DNA from: Dyadobacter subterraneus
Lineage (GTDB): Bacteria; Bacteroidota; Bacteroidia; Cytophagales; Spirosomataceae
Reading direction: 5' to 3'
DNA: 64,000 nucleotides
Assembly: GCF_015221875.1 (NCBI RefSeq)
Contig: NZ_JACYGY010000001.1
Coordinates: 5,930,501 to 5,994,500, forward strand
The notes under the pieces were generated by a model that did not search any database, was not told the origin of the DNA, and saw only the letters and a program-made list of their open reading frames with translations. The translations under genes were made by a program, and so were the position numbers. Positions 58,660-64,000 of this stretch are shown here, piece after piece; the first letter of the stretch is position 1, and the number at the start of each line of letters is the position of its first letter.

Positions 58660-59730
58660 CTAAGGCTTCGGATGCATTTTTTCATAATGCAATCGAAGTA
58701 AATCCTCGCCGAAATCATTGGTCAGATCCCGGACGACGGTGTGGATATGGTTTGCGTTGTTTTGGGTATTGTCAAATTCGATGAGGATTGTCGGCCCCTG
58801 AATCCGATAATAAAACCCCGCTCTCTCTTTTATTTCCGGATCCACATTACCCATCCAAGCAAAATGTATGCCATCAAGCCCCGATTTCTGTAATTTAACC
58901 ATTTGTTGATCTTTCAAAGTCACGTGATAACGATTCAGATAAACGGCGATAAGCTCCTCAAATAGTGCTTTTTGTGCAGTGGTCATATCCTTCATCGCCA
59001 TGCCTTCGGTTTTCACGACAACCAGATTACTCCGATTATTTAACGACAAAATTTCCCAGGGCGCTTTTTCTGCTAAAATCACTTTTTTTCGTTGTGAATC
59101 TGAGAAAGAATGAAGCAGCTGAAATGCAATATCCTGTTCATCTTTCAAAATCCGTTTTCCTTTTTGAGGGACATCAGCCAAAACTTTTCCCGGATTTGAA
59201 CCCATAAAACCCGGTGTAAATGTGATGACACCGTTGACGGATGTAAATTGTAATGAAACATGATGGCCTTCCATACGCCAACCCCAGGGCTGTTTCATGT
59301 CGGGTGTACCAAAAACCATAAAAGAATAATTCTCCGGATCTCGGTATGTATCGTTTGAAGGACGTTTTTCAACAACACGCAGCACATTTTCCAGATCAAC
59401 AATATCCAGCGTTTTCTGATAACCATTCGCGCTCATGACCAGCTTCACCATTTCAAAAGCTTTGGCCCGTTGTGCAGGGTTCATATTTCTCAGGGTCAGA
59501 CCTTTTCTGGTTCTTGGTACGTAATGCCAGTCAAACCGAATGGTATCTTCAAAAGAAACGCATGCTTCCTTTACTTGTCCCGCGTCCAGTGATTTTACAA
59601 AATCATTTACGACGACTATCATTTTCCCGGAAAGCACTTTGTCTTTTGAATCCGCAAAAATCTGATTTAGAGATAAAAACAGAAGAAAAGTAAGGCAGAA
59701 AAATCTGTGACGTGGTTTATAAGATTTCAT
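58660..59730 (-). CDS. DUF3500 family exported protein
   Basis: 356 aa with a signal peptide ending near 'IFADS'. The sequence matches the DUF3500 pattern: 'RTRKGLTLRNMNPAQRAKAF', 'YSFMVFGTPDMKQPWGWRME', 'GHHVSLQFT' and 'HIHTVVRDLTNDFGEDLL' at the end. Members are exported proteins of unknown activity. Histidine-rich motifs ('GHHVS', 'NHIHTVVRD') would suit metal binding, but this is inference. It is 29 bp upstream of the phosphorylase-like gene on the same strand and could be cotranscribed. Confidence 0.85.
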   Translation of the reverse strand: MKSYKPRHRFFCLTFLLFLSLNQIFADSKDKVLSGKMIVVVNDFVKSLDAGQVKEACVSFEDTIRFDWHYVPRTRKGLTLRNMNPAQRAKAFEMVKLVMSANGYQKTLDIVDLENVLRVVEKRPSNDTYRDPENYSFMVFGTPDMKQPWGWRMEGHHVSLQFTSVNGVITFTPGFMGSNPGKVLADVPQKGKRILKDEQDIAFQLLHSFSDSQRKKVILAEKAPWEILSLNNRSNLVVVKTEGMAMKDMTTAQKALFEELIAVYLNRYHVTLKDQQMVKLQKSGLDGIHFAWMGNVDPEIKERAGFYYRIQGPTILIEFDNTQNNANHIHTVVRDLTNDFGEDLLRLHYEKMHPKP

Positions 59731-59787
59731 GGTTTCCGATGTTTTTTAGTTCAAACAAAAGAAACCCTTACTGTCGATTATACTCTA

Positions 59788-60573
59788 TTATTCTCCATCA
59801 TGCAGCGTGACATATTGCGCTCCGCAGATAAAACTTCCATTTACCAGCGAGACTTTATTATATAAAAACGGTTCGCCATTCAAAGTTGTCATTTGTCCGC
59901 CGCTTAATGTCAATATTGCTTGTCCCGCAGCCGTATCCCACTCCATAGTCGGATTTTGACGAAAGTAAATATGCGCTAAACCTTCCGCAAGCAGACAAAA
60001 TTTAAGGGAACTGCCAATAGCAATTTTCTTCACAACCGGATACCTGGCCAAAACTTCTGTTTCCTCCGGTGCTGCATGGGAACGGCTTCCGACAGAAATC
60101 CAGTCGGTACTGTTTTTATCAACTTTTAAAGCGGTTTTAACTCCATTGGAATCAATTTTCCAACCGCCAGTCTCCTGATTTGCGTAGTACATAGTATCAG
60201 TCACCGGGATATAAATAATTCCTAAAACGGGTACGCGGTTATGAATCAGCGCAATATTGATCGTAAATTCTCCATTTCGGTTTATGAATTCCTTCGTCCC
60301 ATCCAGCGGATCCACACACCAGAAATATTCCCAGTTTTTACGTTCTTCGTAAGAAACATGTAATTCCTCTTCCGACATGACCGGAATATCAGGTGTCAAA
60401 ACTTCCAGTCTTGCAACGATCAAATTATTGGACGCCTGATCCGCCAGTGTCAACGGTGAGTGATCTGCCTTGTACTCCACCTCCTCCGACTTTTCAGCGT
60501 CATAATAAATATCCAAAACCACCTTTCCGGCGTCTCTGGCTATTTCCAGCAGTTTGTCAATATCAAGTTCCAT
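59788..60573 (-). CDS. cysQ: 3'(2'),5'-bisphosphate nucleotidase CysQ
   Basis: 261 aa inositol-monophosphatase-fold enzyme that removes the 3'-phosphate from PAP, a by-product of sulfate activation. Motifs are 'VDPLDGTKEFINRNGEF' (about 87-103), 'SPLTLADQASNNLI' and 'EWDTAAGQAIL' near the C-terminus, which provide the metal ligands. Related enzymes are inhibited by lithium and sodium and are linked to salt tolerance. Upstream on the same strand is an Ala/Glu/Lys-rich protein gene, separated by a terminator. Confidence 0.93.
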   Translation of the reverse strand: MELDIDKLLEIARDAGKVVLDIYYDAEKSEEVEYKADHSPLTLADQASNNLIVARLEVLTPDIPVMSEEELHVSYEERKNWEYFWCVDPLDGTKEFINRNGEFTINIALIHNRVPVLGIIYIPVTDTMYYANQETGGWKIDSNGVKTALKVDKNSTDWISVGSRSHAAPEETEVLARYPVVKKIAIGSSLKFCLLAEGLAHIYFRQNPTMEWDTAAGQAILTLSGGQMTTLNGEPFLYNKVSLVNGSFICGAQYVTLHDGE

Positions 60574-60615
60574 AGTGTATATTTTTCAAATCCCATTCAG
60601 GAATATAATAAAAAA

Positions 60616-60642
60616 GCCTGCCTGAAAAGAATTCAGACAGGC
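60616..60642 (-). terminator. Terminator after the Ala/Glu/Lys-repeat gene
   Basis: 11-bp arms (60616-60626 and 60632-60642) with one mismatch on the plus strand that becomes a U-G wobble in minus-strand RNA. Followed in that direction by a T run (plus-strand A run at 60610-60615). Fits termination of the gene ending at 60665. Confidence 0.8.
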
Positions 60643-60664
60643 ATCATTTCAATTTTAATTCCTA

Positions 60665-61798
60665 TTATTTTCCAAACAACCTGGCCCAGAAACCTTTGGC
60701 TTTCGTTTTCGTTTCTTCCAGTTTTTCAGAAGCTGCAACTTTTAGTTCTTCAATTTCAACTTCTGCTTTTGCTTTCAGTTCTGCCGCCTTTTCCTGCGCT
60801 TCCGCCAGTTTTTCAGAAGCGATCTCCTTTGCATCTTCAAATTTCTCAGCCGCAATTACCTTTGCATCTGCAAATTTTTCAGTCGCATCCTCTTTCAGAT
60901 CAGCAAACTTTTCAGCAGCTTCATCTTTCAGATCTTCAAACTTACCTGCCGCTTCTTCTTTCAAAGCACCAGCGCGACCTTGCAATTCAGAAATAACTTC
61001 TTCAGCCTTCACTTTTCCGGCTGCGATATTTAGTTCTACCTCGTTTTGAAGTTGCTCAACTTTTGCAGAAAAACCGGATTTTACTTCTTCCACTTTCTCA
61101 GCCGCCTCTTCTTTTACTTCCGCTGCTTTTTGAACAACTTCGTCTTTCACTTCCACGGCTTTTTCCTGTGCTTCGGTTACTTTTTCACCGGCTTCGGCTG
61201 CAAGTTCTTCTGCCTTGTCAGATGCTTCAATTTTCGCATCCTCAAATTCAGTTTTAACTTCTTCTATTTTTTCCTCTGCAACTTCTTTATAAGCCTCAGC
61301 TGATGCAGCGACATCTTCTTTTACTTCTGCCACAACTTCTTTTGCATCATCAATTTTATCAGAAGTATCCGCTTTCAGTTCCTCTACTTTTTCTCCTGCC
61401 TCTGCTTTAAGTTCTGCCGTTTCACTTTTCACTTCCTCAACCTTTTCTTCCGCAGCAACTTTCAATTCCTCCGTTTTGTCTTCCGCTGTCGCAGCAAGTT
61501 CAGATGCTTCACTTTTCGCATCTTCAACTTTATCTTCTGCAACTTCTTTATATTCCTCGGCCTTAACTTCCGCCTCCGCTTTTAATGCTGCGGCATCCGT
61601 TTTCACTTCCTCAATTTTTTCTTCAGCTGTTGCTTTTGTCTCCTCAACCCCAAGTTCCGCCGCATCTTTCACATCTTCTCCAATTTCCTCAACGCTGTCA
61701 GCAGTTTCGTCTTTCAATTCGGTTGATTTCGCTTTGATATCTTCGATTTTTTTATCCAATGATCCTTCGGATGGTGTTGGTTCTTCATTAGCTGCCAT
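60665..61798 (-). CDS. Ala/Glu/Lys-rich repeat protein (LEA/apolipoprotein-like amphipathic helix)
   Basis: 377 aa, almost entirely made of imperfect repeats of about 11 residues such as 'AEEKVEEVKSE' and 'AAEKFEDAKEI'. This gives one long amphipathic helix or coiled coil from about residue 20 to 360. Composition is dominated by Ala, Glu and Lys with no Cys. There is no signal peptide. A short aromatic and basic tail 'TKAKGFWARLFGK' ends the protein and could anchor it to a membrane. This pattern resembles late-embryogenesis-abundant and YtxH-like stress proteins. Function is inferred from composition only. Strong plus-strand frames opposite it are mirror artefacts. Confidence 0.8.
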   Translation of the reverse strand: MAANEEPTPSEGSLDKKIEDIKAKSTELKDETADSVEEIGEDVKDAAELGVEETKATAEEKIEEVKTDAAALKAEAEVKAEEYKEVAEDKVEDAKSEASELAATAEDKTEELKVAAEEKVEEVKSETAELKAEAGEKVEELKADTSDKIDDAKEVVAEVKEDVAASAEAYKEVAEEKIEEVKTEFEDAKIEASDKAEELAAEAGEKVTEAQEKAVEVKDEVVQKAAEVKEEAAEKVEEVKSGFSAKVEQLQNEVELNIAAGKVKAEEVISELQGRAGALKEEAAGKFEDLKDEAAEKFADLKEDATEKFADAKVIAAEKFEDAKEIASEKLAEAQEKAAELKAKAEVEIEELKVAASEKLEETKTKAKGFWARLFGK

Positions 61799-61896
61799 AA
61801 CTGCTGTTGTTGATTAGGATTGAATAAGTTAGAAAAGGTTGAATGCGTAAGCTACAAAGGAGTTCCGAACGTTGCAAACAAACGCAGACCTTTTTG

Positions 61897-62463
61897 CTAT
61901 GATAACCTTCTAATGATCAATTTTTTAACGATTTCGTAGAAGATATCCGGCTGAAGGGTGCGCCAGTTATCGATCTGCAAAGTTCCGCCGAAGTTTAGAT
62001 AATAATCCAGGCGATAGCGTTTCCATTCTTCCTGCACATGGTCCCTGAAATTTACGGCAGCAATCCAGCCGTCTTCGATGTCATCAAACCATTCAGCATA
62101 ATAGTCGTCCTCACTGCCGTGAAAATTCAAAACATTTTCACCCAACAGAATAAACTGGTTAATTCCTTCATCGATCAGGGGCTCAACCACCTGCCGTTTC
62201 AGATACATAATATCGTTGTGCAGGGCATCGTTCCATTCACCCATAAGCTCAATAATGGCAAAATGTTTGTTATAATCTGCGAAAAGAATTTTGACGTAAA
62301 GTGTCTCCGAACCGATCTCATCCCAGAGCGGATGAATGTAATAACCATAAATCGCATTTTCGTAATAATCAAGATTGTAAGTCCTGCCATAAAACGGCGA
62401 ACGGCGATCCCGACTGGCAACATAATGCTTCTCCCAATTATAATATGGCTCAATCTCCTGCAT
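61897..62463 (-). CDS. Unknown cytoplasmic protein
   Basis: 188 aa, acidic and very rich in Tyr, Trp and Phe ('MQEIEPYYNWEKHYVASRDR', 'YENAIYGYYIHPLWDEIG', 'DIEDGWIAAVNFRDHVQEEW'). No signal peptide or membrane segment. Looks like a globular alpha/beta protein conserved in its own lineage. I do not recognise the family. About 100 bp upstream of the repeat-protein gene on the same strand. Confidence 0.7.
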   Translation of the reverse strand: MQEIEPYYNWEKHYVASRDRRSPFYGRTYNLDYYENAIYGYYIHPLWDEIGSETLYVKILFADYNKHFAIIELMGEWNDALHNDIMYLKRQVVEPLIDEGINQFILLGENVLNFHGSEDDYYAEWFDDIEDGWIAAVNFRDHVQEEWKRYRLDYYLNFGGTLQIDNWRTLQPDIFYEIVKKLIIRRLS

Positions 62464-62820
62464 ATTTTTAGTCGTTGATTAGTACCCGCAGATGATTTTA
62501 GCTGCATGCTTAATTAACGTAAATTGGGGGTTTGGGGGTTCAGTTTTATTGGAAGACTTATGGGAGATAACGTAATTATATTTCTTAACTTCTAAAAGAA
62601 ATTTATTGATTACAGTTAATTGAATAAAAAGTTAAACGGAATTTAAAGCCATATCTTAAAAAATAAGGTTTGGAATCAAGTGTATATCTTTAAAGTACCA
62701 GTTCTACAATAATTAGCTCTTCTTCGCCATAAACTCTCCGGACGCAACACCGTTGAAGAAGCATACGCCGCTATTGAAAACCGCCTTACGGATGGAGAAG
62801 TAGTGAAATTCAGGACAACT

Positions 62821-62857
62821 AAAAGTGCCTCTGGACTTAAATCCGAAGGCACTTTTT
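62821..62857 (+). terminator. Orphan terminator hairpin
   Basis: Perfect 10-bp arms (62821-62830 and 62847-62856) with a T tract. No intact gene lies upstream on either strand within the gap, so the structure seems to have lost its gene. Confidence 0.7.
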
Positions 62858-62925
62858 GTATTCGCCTTCTACTGATACAGTTGCGTCAAAATTTTGCAGA
62901 TTGTCAATTATTAGCTTAATAATTC

Positions 62926-62957
62926 GTTGAATATGCAGCAGGTCATTAATATATTTG
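62926..62957 (+). promoter_or_regulatory. Candidate promoter of the gene at 62999
   Basis: GTTG at 62926-62929 and TATATTTG at 62950-62957 are separated by 20 nt, close to the Bacteroidota TTTG / TAnnTTTG arrangement. The -7 box matches the consensus exactly and lies 41 nt before the ATG. Confidence 0.45.
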
Positions 62958-62998
62958 CTATAATTAACAAATACCGGAACAAATAACAACTCAACACT

Positions 62999-63418
62999 AT
63001 GGATGCAATAGATTATTTACGTGAGGAGATAAAAACATACTTTCCGGAATCTTCTGAATTGCAACTTTCCGGTGAGTTTGCCCAGCGCCGACGATTTAAT
63101 TTTTACTTTAAAATAAAGGACAACTCCGCTTACCTGCTTTACTTAAACTGGGATGGAGAATATGACCAGTTTATTCTGAAATGTCTGGAATTTACCAACG
63201 CCGAAATTCTGGAAAAATTAATTGCCCAGTATCCCCTAAATGGCGCAAAAACTTTCAACCTCGGACAACCTTGTCTGGCAGTTTCATTTATATACCGCAG
63301 CGAAAACAGATTGGCAGTTCTGGATTTTAAAGGGCCGGTTGACGCAGAAATTCATTCCAGAGAAATTTCAGGAAATAAGTTAATGACGTGTGTTGATCCG
63401 GATTTGATTAAAAATTAA
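62999..63418 (+). CDS. Unknown small cytoplasmic protein
   Basis: 139 aa without a signal peptide. Begins with an acidic helix ('MDAIDYLREEIKTYFPESS'), then alternating strands ('RRFNFYFKIKDNSAYLLYLN') and a helix, suggesting a compact alpha/beta fold. No family recognised. A plausible promoter precedes it. Convergent with the DUF2071 remnant. Confidence 0.65.
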   Translation: MDAIDYLREEIKTYFPESSELQLSGEFAQRRRFNFYFKIKDNSAYLLYLNWDGEYDQFILKCLEFTNAEILEKLIAQYPLNGAKTFNLGQPCLAVSFIYRSENRLAVLDFKGPVDAEIHSREISGNKLMTCVDPDLIKN

Positions 63419-63445
63419 ATGTGATTTTTAGAAAAGCATTTTTTA

Positions 63446-63775
63446 TTAAATCCGGTGTCTTTTCCATTTAACAGCAATGGAAGAACCTTCTGCTAACATA
63501 ACTGAATCGGGTTTTATGTCTTTCAAAAAATCGAAATCTTCTCCATACATCGCAGCAAAATTGCAGTTGATTTCATAGTTAATCACCTGATTTACATTCC
63601 ACCGGTCGTGCTGAATATTGTATTCTTCCGTTGCCTCACTATCAATTTTGGTATAACCGTAATAATGTTCAAAAATGAATTCTTCTATACTTCCAGCTTC
63701 CATAGGAATACTTGCCCGTGAAGCTTCCGTATAAATTGAATTCCATTCGCCATTAATCTTCCAATCAAATTTTAT
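63446..63775 (-). pseudogene. DUF2071 (YqjF-like) gene, 5'-truncated remnant
   Basis: The frame ending at 63446 reads as the last third of a DUF2071 protein: 'FDWKINGEWNSIY', 'EFIFEHYYGYTKID', 'HDRWNVNQVINYEI' and 'DSVMLAEGSSIAVKWKR'. Family members are about 230-250 aa, but only about 110 codons remain. Reading upstream, the homology runs past the internal ATG at 63703 up to a TAG at 63776-63778, where it stops abruptly beside a palindrome (63785-63804) and a tRNA gene. The first two thirds are missing. A start at 63703 would give an 85 aa fragment with no expected function. Confidence 0.8.
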
Positions 63776-63784
63776 CTACCCCGT

Positions 63785-63804
63785 GGTCTGTGTCCTCACA
63801 GACC
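63785..63804. repeat. Short palindrome at the edge of the DUF2071 remnant
   Basis: Perfect 8-bp arms (63785-63792 and 63797-63804) around a 4-nt loop, core GGTCTGTG. Lies 10 bp beyond the point where DUF2071 similarity ends. The core is shared with the nested repeat near 56.9 kb. Confidence 0.6.
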
Positions 63805-63864
63805 CTTCAAATATCGGAGCCTAAGAAGCCCAGCAGTCCCCAAACCAAGCCCTTAAAACTTCAA

Positions 63865-63902
63865 CAAAAAAAGTGGATGCAAATCAAAGATTCACATCCA
63901 CT
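63865..63902 (-). terminator. Terminator of tRNA-Arg
   Basis: Arms 63872-63879 and 63895-63902 (8 bp) with inner pairs at 63882-63885 and 63889-63892. Read on the minus strand the stem is followed by a run of seven T. Lies 17 nt after the tRNA. Confidence 0.8.
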
Positions 63903-63918
63903 CTAAAAAACAAACCTG

Positions 63919-63990
63919 TGACCGCGACGGGAATCGAACCCATATCTAGAGTTTAGGAAACTCCTATTCTATCCGTTGAACTACGCAGTC
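63919..63990 (-). tRNA. tRNA-Arg (anticodon CCT)
   Basis: A 72-nt cloverleaf on the minus strand. The acceptor stem pairs GACTGCG with CGCGGTC (one G-U). The anticodon stem is 5 bp around loop TTCCTAA, giving anticodon CCT, which reads arginine codon AGG. The T arm contains GGGTTCGATTCCC. The terminal CCA is not encoded. It is followed by its own terminator, a palindrome and a truncated gene. Confidence 0.95.
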
Positions 63991-64000
63991 AAAATAATTG

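Larger units (their letters stand above)
62464..62998. other. 535-bp gap with a possible gene remnant
   Basis: The first 250 bp are AT-rich with nothing supported. From about 62711 to 62920 one plus-strand frame is open for 67 codons with protein-like sequence including 'RNTVEEAYAAIENRLTDGEV', but no start codon precedes it and a terminator-like hairpin (62821-62856) lies inside it. This looks like debris of a lost gene with its terminator. A promoter candidate for the next gene follows. Confidence 0.4.

Noticed and set aside
60696..61817. Long plus-strand frames rich in Ser, Phe and Ala opposite the repeat gene
   Set aside because: They mirror the Ala/Glu/Lys codon pattern of the minus-strand repeats, so they are compositional artefacts.
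1..64000. CRISPR arrays, prophage or insertion sequence
   Set aside because: No regularly spaced direct repeats, transposase motifs or phage structural genes were seen on either strand.

Overview
The window reads as chromosomal DNA of a Bacteroidota bacterium, most likely a Cytophagales member close to Dyadobacter. This rests on two SusC/SusD pairs, a TamB/TamL pair with a lipidated TamA-like protein, many signal-peptide proteins whose cleavage site ends in Ala-Gln, weak ribosome-binding sites and moderate AT-richness. The genus is an inference from sequence style, not a database result. No CRISPR array, intact insertion sequence, rRNA or phage module was seen. One tRNA, tRNA-Arg(CCT), lies at the right end.

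Layout. 1-13 kb is mostly housekeeping: tamB (3' part) and tamL, methylmalonyl-CoA epimerase, rsgA, a ROK regulator, waaA (Kdo transferase), an unknown barrel-like protein, lipA, metK and a fatty acid desaturase. 13.0-13.7 kb is a PIN-type toxin/antitoxin pair whose toxin is cut by an amber codon. 13.8-18.0 kb is an RND efflux pump with its adaptor. 18.3-24.3 kb is a very large alpha-2-macroglobulin with a thioester motif. 24.4-25.6 kb is an overlapping gene pair (unknown 261 aa protein plus PIN nuclease) that looks like a non-standard toxin/antitoxin-type module. 25.6-28.3 kb holds a DegT-family aminotransferase and an unknown polytopic membrane protein. 28.4-33.6 kb is an accessory-looking stretch of small genes: two GNAT acetyltransferases, a lipoprotein, two related anchored proteins, an MntA/HepT module, an ICMT-family methyltransferase and a frameshifted SRPBCC gene.

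33.6-50.3 kb is transcribed entirely on the minus strand: two SusC/SusD pairs followed by a ceramidase-like hydrolase, a PqaA-type alpha/beta hydrolase, a purple-acid-phosphatase-like metallophosphoesterase and a glycerophosphodiester phosphodiesterase. No glycoside hydrolase is present, so I read it as a candidate Sus-like locus for a lipid- or phosphoester-type nutrient rather than a polysaccharide. 50.5-64 kb returns to mixed genes: a POTRA-barrel outer membrane protein, a lipoprotein plus cyclophilin, a barrel protein, an RmlD-like reductase, an isoaspartyl peptidase, a glucan phosphorylase homologue lacking the PLP lysine, a DUF3500 protein, cysQ, an Ala/Glu/Lys-repeat protein, three unknown genes, and a DUF2071 remnant beside the tRNA.

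Three genes are clearly damaged (PIN toxin near 13.4 kb, SRPBCC near 32.8 kb, DUF2071 at 63.4-63.8 kb). Several strong palindromes lie between genes. The observations most worth following are the hydrolase-type Sus locus, the PIN module at 24.4 kb, the Lys-to-Thr change in the phosphorylase homologue, and the damaged toxin/antitoxin pair.
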